Below are positions 1-8,067 of a DNA stretch of 33,046 nucleotides, piece after piece. The notes beneath the pieces were generated by a model. That model was not told the origin of the DNA and did no database searches. It saw nothing but the letters and a program-made list of their open reading frames with translations. The DNA is taken from assembly GCA_964535025.1 (NCBI GenBank), contig CAZHRW010000177.1, positions 1 through 33,046 of the forward strand. Reading direction: 5' to 3'. The translations under genes were made by a program, and so were the position numbers. How positions within the stretch are numbered: the first letter of the stretch is position 1; every line of letters begins with the position of its first letter. The DNA is from JAAYZK01 sp964535025 (GTDB taxonomy: Bacteria; Planctomycetota; Phycisphaerae; SM23-33; FEN-1343).

Positions 1-1
1 G

Positions 2-1123
2 CGGGCCGAGGCCCTCATGACCGACGACGGCTGGTGGACCGGCCCCAACGACTACCAGGGCGACGGCGACCGCTACTACGACGGCGTCAACCGCAGCCAG
101 TTGGTCGACCTGGGCTCGGGCGGCATGGCCAACGCCGAATGCCGCGTCGAACTGGTCGAGATGTCCGGCTACGAGTCGCCGTTCTCCGGGCGGCTGCATG
201 TCCTGGACAACATCCGCCGCATCCGAGGCGACGCCGACCGCCAGGCCTGCGTCACCACCTACATCCGGCGGCGCCTCATGGCCGGGTACGTGCCCTTGAG
301 TTGGAATTCGACCACGCTGACCTACACCGCCGGCACGCCGTGGGCGACCGGCTCGCTGTGTGCGTTCAACAACCGCTACGAGGCCGCGTCCACGCCGTCG
401 GCGATGGCGATCATGTCGACGTTCGTCTCCGACCTGAACAAGTACTACGGCTACGAGTCCGGCACGCCCACGCAGGACATGGAGCAGGCCCGCAAGAATC
501 TCTACGGCGCCTACGTCCTGGCCCTCATGTGCCACCCGGACCAGATCGATCCGCATCAGAGCGAGCCCAACCACGCCCCCATCATCAAGCCGTGCCTCAA
601 GCACGTGGTCCATCCCGGCGAGCAGCTCTACAAGAACCTGCTCATCATGGATCCCGACGACGATGCGCTGAGCATCGCCGTCACGGGCCTGCCGGGCGGG
701 GCGTCGTACGACGCGCCCACGCGGACGATCTCGTGGACGCCGGGCGCCAACGACGAGGGCGTCTATCTCGCGACGATCACGGCCGACGACGGGACCGTCA
801 CCACGACGGCCCACTGGCCGATGATCGTCAAGGCCGACGCCCCCTCGGGGCCGATCCCCTCGGCGCCGGTGAGCCCGACGGCGACGCTCAACGGCGACGA
901 CATCACCGTGTCGTGGTCGGCGCCGTCCGGCGTGAGTGTGGCGTACTACATCGTCTGGCGGGACGGCGCCCCGGCGGTCGTCCTGCCGGCGGGGACGACC
1001 TCGTGGGTCGACACCGATCGGCCCGCCCGGTCGCACACCCGCTACCACCTGTCCCTGCTGAGCACGATTGGGGCCGAGTCGTCGGCCGTGGTCGCCTCGC
1101 CGGGGTACATCTACATCCCGTAG
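2..1123 (+). CDS. Secreted-type protein with Ig-like and FN3-like domains, 5' truncated
   Basis: The frame is open to the left window edge, so the true start lies outside; the first internal ATG is at 17. I do not recognise the first ~185 residues, which are rich in Trp, Tyr and Asp and could be the end of a catalytic or binding domain. From the ATG, residues ~186-273 resemble a putative Ig fold (He_PIG type): a 'PNHAPII' entry, then 'GLPGGASYD' and 'ISWTPGANDEG' and an 'ADDG' turn. Residues ~279-368 look like a fibronectin type III domain (the 'VSWSAPSG' and 'YYIVWRDG' strands). Such C-terminal domains are typical of extracellular polysaccharide-active proteins. It is convergent with the GH30-like gene, so the two may form a small secreted-protein locus. 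The catalytic role, if any, cannot be assigned from the part seen. Confidence 0.8.
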   Translation, partial: RAEALMTDDGWWTGPNDYQGDGDRYYDGVNRSQLVDLGSGGMANAECRVELVEMSGYESPFSGRLHVLDNIRRIRGDADRQACVTTYIRRRLMAGYVPLSWNSTTLTYTAGTPWATGSLCAFNNRYEAASTPSAMAIMSTFVSDLNKYYGYESGTPTQDMEQARKNLYGAYVLALMCHPDQIDPHQSEPNHAPIIKPCLKHVVHPGEQLYKNLLIMDPDDDALSIAVTGLPGGASYDAPTRTISWTPGANDEGVYLATITADDGTVTTTAHWPMIVKADAPSGPIPSAPVSPTATLNGDDITVSWSAPSGVSVAYYIVWRDGAPAVVLPAGTTSWVDTDRPARSHTRYHLSLLSTIGAESSAVVASPGYIYIP

Positions 1124-1145
1124 CCGCGGACGGGCGTATCTGACC

Positions 1146-1189
1146 GAACGCGGCGCGTCCGGGCCTTCGGGTCCAGGCGCGCCGCGTTC
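1146..1189. terminator. Long GC-rich hairpin between convergent genes, likely bidirectional terminator
   Basis: A perfect 12-bp inverted repeat (GAACGCGGCGCG at 1146-1157 and its complement at 1178-1189) encloses a 20-base loop. The loop can itself fold as GGGCC-TTCG-GGTCC, a stem closed by a TTCG tetraloop. It lies between the stop of the plus-strand gene at 1123 and the stop of the minus-strand gene at 1223. No T-run follows on either strand, so it is not a canonical intrinsic terminator, but position and stability suggest transcript-end formation for both genes. Confidence 0.6.
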
Positions 1190-1222
1190 CTGTTCACGTC
1201 AAGCCGGCCAGGGTGAAAGGGC

Positions 1223-3574
1223 CTACTCCATCGCCGTCCGGCCGAAGTTCTGCTTGAGGAGCATGAAGTCGTCCAGGTCGACCGTGCCGTTGCCGTCGAA
1301 GTCGGCGTGGTCCCAGGAGGCCTGCTGGCCGAAGTGATTCTTGAGGACCGCGAAGTCGTCGAGATCGACACCGCCGTCGAGCGTCGCGTCCCCCGGCAAC
1401 GGTGCCGCAGTGGCGTCGAGCGTGGCCGTCACCTGGGCCGATGTGTACTGATTGGGTCCGACGACGTTCAGCGCGAAGCGGTACGTGCCGGGCGTGTCGG
1501 TCCAGACGGCCGTGCGGGCGCGGCCGGGGTTGGAGAAGCGGACGGCCGCGCCGGCCGGGCCGCTGCTGACCTCCCACCAGTGGCTGGTCCAGTCGCCGTC
1601 GACGTCGCCGGTCGTCGCGGTCAGCAGGCCGCACCCGTTGGGCATGGCGACGGCCTGGGCGTTCGTGATGAACGGCGGATGGACGTCCTGGGGAAAGACG
1701 GTGACGGGCAGGTCCACGGAGGAGCTATCGATCCCGTCCGTGGCGGTCGAGCGGAAGACGTACTCGCCCGGCACGGTCAGCCCCGACACGACGCACGAAG
1801 GGTTGATGGGCGACGCCAACGTCGGAGCGGCCCCGGCGGGCGCCGAGACGACCGACCACTCGAACCTCACCATTGTCCCCTCGGGGTCGTAGGCGTGCGT
1901 GCGGAGCGCGGCCGAGGTCGTCGGCAGGAAGATCTGCACGGGGATGCGGACGTGGGCGAACACGACGGGCGGCTGGTTCGCGGCGTAGACGTTGAGCATG
2001 ATCTCGCGGGTGACCGTGTGGGCTGCGTCGCTGATCTCCACGGCGAAGACGTACGGGCCGGGGACCACCAGCCCGGAGGCCTGACAGGTCGCGCCGTTGG
2101 TCGCCAGAGCCACCAGCGATGCCATCGGGGCCTCGACCAGCGACCAGGTGTAGGTCAGGTCGTCCAGTTCCGGGTCCTGTGCGGCGGCCGAAAGCGTCGT
2201 CGACGTGATCCCGCCTTGGATGAGGTAGTCGTCGGCGGCGCCCCAGGCGGTCGGCTCGGGCGGGAGGTTGCCGTCGTTGTGGGGGTAGATCGTCAACAGC
2301 GCGCCGGCGGGCAGGTCGATGGCCAGCATCCCGTCGGGGCCGACGGTGCGAACGCCGAGTTCCTTCAGCACGCCTTCGTTCACGCTGCGGCTGGCGGCGT
2401 ATTCGCCGGCGGGAAGGCCGCTGACGTTGACGGTCCGGGCGATCGAGCCGCCGCCGGTGTTGATCAGCAGGACGGTCACCTCGCCGTCCCGCTCGAACGC
2501 CAGCGCGCGGACGGTGGCCTCGTCGCTGGTCGCCCCCACGCGGACGGCCCCGGGCCGGACGTAAGGCATGATCTGCCGAAAGAGCCAGAAATGGCTCGAG
2601 CGGGTGAACGACGTCCGCGCATCGTCCGGCACGGGGAACCCCATGCCGTACACCTCCCATTCGGAGACGTTGGCGACCGTCATGTCGTTGTAGAGGTTGT
2701 CGACGACGTTGGTGAAACTGGACGACCCGAGGAACTCCGTCTGGGCGGTCTGGATCCCGCGGGGTGCGGCGAAGGCCCACAGGTCGTCGCGGTAGTCGGT
2801 CCCGCCGTACAGGTGATAAGTGATCACGTCGACGAGGTCCCACAGCTCGTCGTCGCCGGCGACCTGCTGGATGGCGCTGTAGGCGGCGTAGGCGTTGATG
2901 CTCTCGGGAAACGCGAACCGCGTGGCGAACCCGTGCTCGGCCAGGCGCGGCGCGAGCGTCTTGATCATCTTGGCGACGACGGCGGCGGAGGTGAAGGCGT
3001 TGTTGTTCGCGGCCTCGTTGCAGATCGTGTAGTAATCGGCCTCGATCCCGTGCGCATCCCGCAGCCGCAGCAGCAGTGCCTCGGCCCACTCGGCGTACTC
3101 GCCGGCATTGCGGAACATCCACACGGGAATCGATCCGCTGGAGCCCCCGTCGAACCACGACGGGCTCACCTGCAGATAGAACGGCTCGCCGTTGGCCTCG
3201 ACGGCCTGCTTGACGGGCAACACCCACTTGGCGATCTTCGCGTCCAGGTCGGCCGTGTTGAACGCGTCCCAGTTGATGTGGCACGGATCGTCGTCGTCGT
3301 TGAGCCACTCCCAGCGCGTCACGTCCGTCGACCAGCCGGCGGGGCACTCGTAGCGGAAGCAGTTGAGCCCCAGGTCGTTGACGCCCACGTCGATGATCTG
3401 AGCGACCAGCGGGTCGGGCACATCCATCAGCCAGGGCAAGACGCAGCCCCAACCGCGGAGGGTCTGGTGGGTGTCGGCCGTGTCGACCGTCACGGTCACG
3501 GCGGCGTGCGAGACGGCGACCGCCGACAGAACGATCAGGATCCCCCCAAGAACGCGGCGCGCTGCAGCTTTCAT
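1223..3574 (-). CDS. Secreted GH30-like glycoside hydrolase with PKD-like domains and dockerin-type repeats
   Basis: A 783-residue exported enzyme. Residues 1-24 are a signal peptide (basic start, hydrophobic core, cleavage near 'SHA'). Residues ~27-330 look like a clan GH-A TIM barrel close to GH30: a 'QTLRGWGC' opening resembling the family's 'QTIDGFGG', the probable acid/base Glu187 in 'TICNEA' and the probable nucleophile Glu280 in 'TAQTEF', with 'TYHLYGG' around His254. A beta domain (~340-435) follows, as GH30 enzymes usually have. Three PKD/REJ-like Ig domains (~436-530, 534-627, 632-720) and two dockerin-type EF loops (727-783, 'DGGVDLDDF' and 'DGNGTVDLDDF') end the protein. The ATG at 3574 has GAGAGGG eight bases upstream. 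The likely substrate is a plant or algal beta-glycan, but xylan versus another polymer cannot be decided. The dockerin pair need not mean a cellulosome, since planctomycetes use such repeats widely. Confidence 0.85.
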   Translation of the reverse strand: MKAAARRVLGGILIVLSAVAVSHAAVTVTVDTADTHQTLRGWGCVLPWLMDVPDPLVAQIIDVGVNDLGLNCFRYECPAGWSTDVTRWEWLNDDDDPCHINWDAFNTADLDAKIAKWVLPVKQAVEANGEPFYLQVSPSWFDGGSSGSIPVWMFRNAGEYAEWAEALLLRLRDAHGIEADYYTICNEAANNNAFTSAAVVAKMIKTLAPRLAEHGFATRFAFPESINAYAAYSAIQQVAGDDELWDLVDVITYHLYGGTDYRDDLWAFAAPRGIQTAQTEFLGSSSFTNVVDNLYNDMTVANVSEWEVYGMGFPVPDDARTSFTRSSHFWLFRQIMPYVRPGAVRVGATSDEATVRALAFERDGEVTVLLINTGGGSIARTVNVSGLPAGEYAASRSVNEGVLKELGVRTVGPDGMLAIDLPAGALLTIYPHNDGNLPPEPTAWGAADDYLIQGGITSTTLSAAAQDPELDDLTYTWSLVEAPMASLVALATNGATCQASGLVVPGPYVFAVEISDAAHTVTREIMLNVYAANQPPVVFAHVRIPVQIFLPTTSAALRTHAYDPEGTMVRFEWSVVSAPAGAAPTLASPINPSCVVSGLTVPGEYVFRSTATDGIDSSSVDLPVTVFPQDVHPPFITNAQAVAMPNGCGLLTATTGDVDGDWTSHWWEVSSGPAGAAVRFSNPGRARTAVWTDTPGTYRFALNVVGPNQYTSAQVTATLDATAAPLPGDATLDGGVDLDDFAVLKNHFGQQASWDHADFDGNGTVDLDDFMLLKQNFGRTAME

Positions 3575-3596
3575 GTTTGAGTCCCTCTCATGAAGA

Positions 3597-3608
3597 TTGT
3601 CCGGACAA
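3597..3608. promoter_or_regulatory. Perfect 12-bp palindrome, candidate operator
   Basis: TTGTCCGGACAA reads the same on both strands. It lies between the predicted promoter (-10 at 3641-3646) and the Shine-Dalgarno site of the GH30-like gene, at about +26 to +37 of its transcript. The TTGT-N4-ACAA form resembles the generic half-sites bound by GntR/FadR-family repressors, which often control uronate and sugar genes. No regulator gene is visible nearby, so this is inference from symmetry and position only. Confidence 0.45.
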
Positions 3609-3640
3609 AGCCGGCAAGGTCTTTATCCGAGCAAGGTTAT

Positions 3641-3669
3641 AGGATACCGCGCCCCCCGCCGACCGTCAA
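3641..3669 (-). promoter_or_regulatory. Predicted sigma-70-type promoter of the GH30-like gene
   Basis: On the minus strand TTGACG (3669-3664) and TATCCT (3646-3641) are separated by exactly 17 bases. They match the -35 box at 5 of 6 positions and the -10 box at 4 of 6. Predicted transcription starts near 3634, giving a leader of about 60 bases that contains the 12-bp palindrome and the ribosome site. It lies in the 111-base gap between the oligogalacturonate lyase stop and the GH30-like start. Confidence 0.6.
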
Positions 3670-3685
3670 CGCCTTGCGGCGCCCT

Positions 3686-4843
3686 TCACAGCGTCACCAC
3701 GTACACGGCCGGCGCCCCGTGCAGGTCGCTGGAGAAGACGACGCGCCGGCTGTCGCCGCTGAAGGCGGCGTGGGGGTGGACCATCTGCGTTTCGGGCTTG
3801 CCGGTGAGCGGGTCGAGGTAGGGCTTCATGCTCGAGCCGTGCCGGCAGACGGAACGCTCGGTCTTCGTCGGGACATCCACGAGGACGATGTTGCCGCTCA
3901 GCGTCGGGTGGCCGTCCCCGACGATGAGCGTGTTGTCGCGATTGGACTGGAAGTGGGCGAACCGCGTGGCGGTCATCAGGACCTCCTCGTCGAGCGTGTC
4001 GGGATCGAGCAGGTTGATGCTGGTGACGCCCTGGTCGTCGCGCCCGGGGTAGTACTCGTAGGCCGCCCGGGACGAATCGGCCAGCCAGTACTCGTGGCCC
4101 CAGCGCTCGGCCCCCTTGGCGGGCGGCCTGTCGGGCTTCCGTTTGCGGCCTTCGCGGAGGTTCGTTCCGTCCGGGTCGATGAACCACAGGCGGGAATCGA
4201 CCAGGTCCCACGGGCCCTCGTGGCAGAACATGATGGTGCGGCCATCGGGGCGGTAGTTGGGATGGCCAAAGTGGCACCGCTGCTCCAGCAGGACCGTCTC
4301 GGTCCCCGTAACCAGGTCCACCTCGACCAGGCGGCTGCGGGGGCGGGCGCGAAACTGTGCTTCAAACGTGTCCCAGCCGGTCTTGGCGGGGATGACGTCC
4401 TCGGCGTGCATCTGCACGAGGGCCGCCCGCGTGTGGTCGGCGGTGGCGCTGAAGTAAACGCCGCGACCGGCCCAGGGCTCGGCCTGCGTGTAGAGCGTCT
4501 CGGGCCGGAAGCTCCGCAGGTCGAGCCGGCGCAGGTCCGTCGCCGTCCCGTAGAGCATCGTCGCCCCGTCGCGCGACAGCTCGGCCATGCCCGACCGCAG
4601 GGCCGGATCGTCCGTCAGGCAGACGGCCCGGCCGGTGTCGACCTCGACGAGGTACAGCCGCCAGCGGCCGTCGTCGCGGTTGGACACCACCAGCACGCGC
4701 GACGCGTCGGGCGTCCACATATTGAAATAGAAATACGGATGGCGACACCACGCGTCGGGCGACGTGATACGGCGGACCGTCTTACCGGCGACGTCGTCGG
4801 TGTAGGCCTGCGATTCGAACGTGCAGGACTGGCCGGGTTTCAT
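3686..4843 (-). CDS. ogl: Oligogalacturonate lyase (polysaccharide lyase family 22)
   Basis: A 385-residue seven-bladed beta-propeller enzyme that cleaves unsaturated di- and tri-galacturonates from pectin breakdown to a 4-deoxy-5-keto-uronate. No signal peptide is visible, so it should be cytoplasmic, as expected for this family. The block at residues 193-225 ('GHPNYRPDG', 'FCHEGPWDLVDSRLWFI', 'DGTN') matches the enterobacterial enzymes as I recall them. Catalytic and Mn-binding positions appear conserved: His250 in 'GHEYW', His297 in 'FAHFQSN', and Gln353, His356 and His358 in 'QMVHPH', with the same spacing as Gln350/His353/His355 of the Yersinia enzyme. Two ATGs are possible (4849 and 4843); GAGGGAG abuts the first but stands six bases before the second, so 4843 is chosen. 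It is 41 bases downstream of trpA on the same strand and may be cotranscribed, an odd metabolic pairing. Confidence 0.88.
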   Translation of the reverse strand: MKPGQSCTFESQAYTDDVAGKTVRRITSPDAWCRHPYFYFNMWTPDASRVLVVSNRDDGRWRLYLVEVDTGRAVCLTDDPALRSGMAELSRDGATMLYGTATDLRRLDLRSFRPETLYTQAEPWAGRGVYFSATADHTRAALVQMHAEDVIPAKTGWDTFEAQFRARPRSRLVEVDLVTGTETVLLEQRCHFGHPNYRPDGRTIMFCHEGPWDLVDSRLWFIDPDGTNLREGRKRKPDRPPAKGAERWGHEYWLADSSRAAYEYYPGRDDQGVTSINLLDPDTLDEEVLMTATRFAHFQSNRDNTLIVGDGHPTLSGNIVLVDVPTKTERSVCRHGSSMKPYLDPLTGKPETQMVHPHAAFSGDSRRVVFSSDLHGAPAVYVVTL

Positions 4844-4884
4844 GCTCATCTCCCTCGGGAAGCTCGACACAGGGCAGCGGCGCC

Positions 4885-5697
4885 TCAAGCTTGAGACCTC
4901 GCGCCCTCCATCAACTCGGCCACGAACGCCCCGACGCTTTTGGCGATCGCGTCGGCGGGTTGATCCTTCAGGTCGGTGATGCGGTGGACGATCGCCGAGC
5001 CGACGATCGCCCCGTCGGCGACGCGGCAGACGGCGGCGACGGTCTGGGGGTTGGAGATGCCGAATCCCACGCAGACCGGCGTGTCGGTGTGCCTGCGAAG
5101 CTCGGTGACGGCCTCGATCGTCTCGTCGGGCAAGGCCGTCCGCTCGCCGGTGATCCCGGCGATCGAGATCATGTAGATGAAGCCGCGACTGTGCGCCGCG
5201 ATCTCCCGCCGCCGCGCCGGCGCCGTCGTCGGGGCGATCAGCAGGATCAGCGAGAGCCCCTTCTCCGCGGCGATCCGCTCCATCGCCGCCGCTTCCTCCA
5301 GCGGCAGATCGGGCAGGATCAGCCCGTCGAAGCCCACCTCGGCCGCGGCGGCGGCGAAGGCCTCGGGGCCATGCTTGTAAACGATGGTGTAGCTGACCAT
5401 CGCCACCAGCGCGAGCGTCCCCCCGCCGTCGCGGAAGCGCCGGACCATCTCGAAGATCTTCCCGCTGGTCACCCCGGCGGCCAAGGCCTCGGTGTACGAC
5501 GCCTGGATGACCGGCCCGTCGGCGATCGGGTCGGTGAAGGGGATCCCCAGCTCGCACACGCCCAGCCCCAGCGCGTCGAACCGTTTCAGCAGGGCCTCGG
5601 TGGCCGCCAGCGACGGGTATCCGGCCGTGATGAACGGCACCAGCGTGCGCCTGCCCTCGGCGCGGAGGGCGGCGAAGTTCGCTTCCAGACGATTCAT
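4885..5697 (-). CDS. trpA: Tryptophan synthase alpha subunit
   Basis: TrpA cleaves indole-3-glycerol phosphate to indole and glyceraldehyde 3-phosphate, passing indole to TrpB through the alpha-beta tunnel. The 270-residue length is normal for the family. The catalytic acids fall at the canonical numbers, Glu49 and Asp60, inside 'CELGIPFTDPIADGP'. The phosphate-binding end of the barrel is seen as 'GFGISNP' and 'GAIVGSAIV'. The ATG at 5697 is five bases after the trpB stop, so translation is probably coupled. The frame stays open upstream through trpB, but the conserved N-terminus and the gene junction support this start. The other trp genes are not in the window. Confidence 0.96.
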   Translation of the reverse strand: MNRLEANFAALRAEGRRTLVPFITAGYPSLAATEALLKRFDALGLGVCELGIPFTDPIADGPVIQASYTEALAAGVTSGKIFEMVRRFRDGGGTLALVAMVSYTIVYKHGPEAFAAAAAEVGFDGLILPDLPLEEAAAMERIAAEKGLSLILLIAPTTAPARRREIAAHSRGFIYMISIAGITGERTALPDETIEAVTELRRHTDTPVCVGFGISNPQTVAAVCRVADGAIVGSAIVHRITDLKDQPADAIAKSVGAFVAELMEGARSQA

Positions 5698-5702
5698 GGC
5701 GG

Positions 5703-6905
5703 TCAGGTCGACTCCCGTTTCTTCAGCAGCGATTCGATCTCGTTGCAGTCCTTGTCCCCGCGTCCCGACAGGTTGATCAGCACCGACTGATCCGGCCGCA
5801 TCGACGCGGCCAGGTGGATCCCCTCGGCGACGGCGTGGGCCGATTCGAGGGCGGGGATGATCCCCTCGACGCGACTGAGCGTCTCGAGCGCCTCGATCGC
5901 CCCGTCGTCGCTGCAACTGGTATAGCTGACCCGCCCGGTGTCGTGCCACCAGGCGTGCTCGGGCCCGACGCCGGGGTAGTCCAGGCCCGCCGAGACGCTG
6001 TGCACCGCGGCGGTCTGCCCGTCGTCATCCTGCAGGACGTAGCTGAGCGACCCGTGCAGCACGCCGGGACGGCCCTCGCAGAGGCTCGCGGCGTGGCGGC
6101 CCAGCGACAGGCCCGTCCCGCCGGCCTCGACGCCGACGAGCTTCACGCCGGCGTCCGGGACGAACGCGGCGAAAATCCCCGCGGCATTGGAGCCCCCGCC
6201 GACGCAGGCGACCACCACGTCGGGCAGGGCCCCGGCCTGCTCGAGCATCTGCGCGCGGGCCTCGCGGCCGATGCAGCGCTGGAAGTCCCGCACCATCGTC
6301 GGGAACGGGTGCGGGCCGACGACCGAGCCGATGATGTAGTGCGTGTGGCCCACCGAGCCCATCCAGTCGCGCATCGCCTCGTTGGTGGCGTCCTTGAGCG
6401 TGCGCTGGCCGCTGTCGACCGGGATCACGCGGGCGCCCAGCAGTTCCATGCGGAAGACATTGAGCGCCTGGCGGCGCATGTCCTCGGTGCCCATGTAGAC
6501 GTCGCAGTCCAGGCCGAACACCGCCGCCGCCGTCGCCGTGGCCACCCCGTGCTGGCCGGCGCCGGTCTCGGCAATGACCCGCTTCTTGCCCATCCGCACG
6601 CACAGCAGCGCCTGGCCGAGCGTGTTGTTGATCTTGTGGGCGCCGGTGTGGCTGAGGTCCTCCCGCTTGAGGTAGAGCTTCGCCCCGCCGACCTTCTCGG
6701 TCAGCCGGCGGGCGAAATACAGCAGGCTCGGCCGTCCGGCGATCTCCCGCAGGCAGCGGTTGAACTCGGCGGTGAACGCCGGGTCCTCCGACGCGGCCGC
6801 GTACTCGGCCGCCAGCTGCACCAGGGCATCTTCGAGGGTTTCGGGGACGAAGCGCCCGCCGTAGGGACCGAAATAGCCGTCGCGTGTCGTCTCGAGGCCG
6901 GTCAT
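5703..6905 (-). CDS. trpB: Tryptophan synthase beta subunit
   Basis: PLP enzyme of 400 residues that condenses indole with serine to give tryptophan. The PLP lysine is Lys91 in 'HTGAHKINNTLGQ', and the phosphate-binding loop is 'GGGSNAAG'. The N-terminal 'GYFGPYGGRFVPETL' is typical of the trpA-associated TrpB1 class, in agreement with trpA directly downstream. An ATG at 6920 is also in frame, but GGGAGAG lies exactly six bases before the ATG at 6905, so 6905 is chosen. The upstream membrane-protein gene ends 34 bases away on the same strand and may share the transcript. Confidence 0.96.
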   Translation of the reverse strand: MTGLETTRDGYFGPYGGRFVPETLEDALVQLAAEYAAASEDPAFTAEFNRCLREIAGRPSLLYFARRLTEKVGGAKLYLKREDLSHTGAHKINNTLGQALLCVRMGKKRVIAETGAGQHGVATATAAAVFGLDCDVYMGTEDMRRQALNVFRMELLGARVIPVDSGQRTLKDATNEAMRDWMGSVGHTHYIIGSVVGPHPFPTMVRDFQRCIGREARAQMLEQAGALPDVVVACVGGGSNAAGIFAAFVPDAGVKLVGVEAGGTGLSLGRHAASLCEGRPGVLHGSLSYVLQDDDGQTAAVHSVSAGLDYPGVGPEHAWWHDTGRVSYTSCSDDGAIEALETLSRVEGIIPALESAHAVAEGIHLAASMRPDQSVLINLSGRGDKDCNEIESLLKKREST

Positions 6906-6939
6906 GATGATCTCTCCCAACGCATGAGCTTCAACCGGG

Positions 6940-7941
6940 TCACGCCGCCGTCTCGGACGCCACCGTCGCGCGGCGAGCCTCGCGGATGCGGCTGGAGATC
7001 CAGTCCCCCCCGACCGCCCCGCCGCACCCGGCGCACAACCAGTCGATCGGCAGCGCGTTGGCCAGGGCAGGCACCTGCATCCACGTCAGCGGCGGATTCG
7101 GCGCCAAGCCGGCGGCGTGCACGTAGACCCCGATCGCCAGCACCAGCGGCGCCGCCAGACACGGCAGGCTGAAGCCCGCGGGGGTCACCTGGTCGGCCAG
7201 CAGGGCCGCCAGGAGGAACGACACCGCCAGGCCGAAGAGGATCTGGCCCCGCTCGACGCCGTGGGCGGCGGCAAGGGTGCCGATCAGCACCAGCCAGCCG
7301 GTCAGCAGCGTGATTCCGAACGCCCCGCCGGCCGCCGCCAGGTGGTCTTTCGTCGAGAGCTTCCCCTCGCCCTCGGCGAGCGGGTCGATCCCCAAGACCA
7401 TGAATTTCATGCGCTTAAGGCTTGACGGCGCCCCAAGCCGCCGCCGGGCGACCGACGGGTCGGCCCCGGCGTCGACGCTCTTCCCGCCGCCCGGCCGCAA
7501 CCACGGCGGGCACAGCGGCAGCAGCACCGCCCGTACGCCACTGATGACCACCAGGGCCCCCAGCAGGATCGCGGCCAGCGCGACGACCTCGACGGCCAGG
7601 GCGGCCATAAGCCGTCCGGGCGCATCGGCGTGGGCGTTGACCAGCAGGCGCATCGGTCCGGAGCGCATGGCCAGCCCCGCCACGCCCACCAGCGTGGCCA
7701 GCAGCGCCCCTTCCGTCCGCGCCGAGATCGTCACGACCGCGCAGGCCGCCGCCAGAACCCACACCAGCACGGCCGTCAGCGCCAGCGGACCGATCGCCCC
7801 GGTCGGCAGGAACGTGAATGTCCCGGTGACGTCCCGGGGCCACACCGGCCGCCAGGCGACCACGTACACCAGCGCCAGCGCCGCCAGCGCCGCGACCTGG
7901 ACCTCGATTTTCTCGATCACATGCCAACGTTCGTGACTCAT
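6940..7941 (-). CDS. Polytopic membrane protein of unknown function
   Basis: A 333-residue protein that I do not recognise. About seven or eight hydrophobic segments are visible: residues ~14-32, 47-70, 76-95 and 110-145, then a basic, Pro/Gly-rich cytoplasmic-looking loop (~147-185), and three or four more segments between ~205 and 290. Near the C-terminus a 'CAGCGG' motif could bind a metal or form a disulfide, but a lone CxxC is weak evidence. The ATG at 7941 has only a poor Shine-Dalgarno match upstream. It precedes trpB-trpA-ogl on the same strand, but nothing in the sequence ties it to tryptophan or pectin metabolism. Divergent from pta across 126 bases. Confidence 0.75.
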   Translation of the reverse strand: MSHERWHVIEKIEVQVAALAALALVYVVAWRPVWPRDVTGTFTFLPTGAIGPLALTAVLVWVLAAACAVVTISARTEGALLATLVGVAGLAMRSGPMRLLVNAHADAPGRLMAALAVEVVALAAILLGALVVISGVRAVLLPLCPPWLRPGGGKSVDAGADPSVARRRLGAPSSLKRMKFMVLGIDPLAEGEGKLSTKDHLAAAGGAFGITLLTGWLVLIGTLAAAHGVERGQILFGLAVSFLLAALLADQVTPAGFSLPCLAAPLVLAIGVYVHAAGLAPNPPLTWMQVPALANALPIDWLCAGCGGAVGGDWISSRIREARRATVASETAA

Positions 7942-8067
7942 GACAACCGATCCGCTATAAGGTCGATTTGCGGTTTTCCTGTTGCACGTGGACCCGCGGC
8001 CCCTCGGACACGTACGTCGAACGGGCCACCGGCCATCGTAACGGCGGCGGGACGTAAAGGCAATCGT

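Noticed and set aside
1223..3574. Cellulosome component
   Set aside because: Dockerin-like repeats alone do not show a cellulosome, and no cohesin or scaffoldin is in the window.
1307..3580. 757-codon plus-strand open frame antisense to the GH30-like gene
   Set aside because: Its product is low-complexity (Arg/Gly/Asp/Val rich) with no domain. It mirrors the real gene on the other strand, as is common in GC-rich DNA. The same applies to the long antisense frames at 3590-4894, 5814-7172, 17415-19034, 25549-27210 and 31344-33044.
4844..5557. N-terminal extension of the oligogalacturonate lyase frame through trpA
   Set aside because: The extra 237 residues are an out-of-frame reading of trpA. 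The ribosome site before 4843 and the family length both fit the short form.
5698..5949. Upstream extension of trpA into trpB
   Set aside because: The added residues are an out-of-frame reading of trpB, while the ATG at 5697 gives canonical residue numbers for Glu49 and Asp60.
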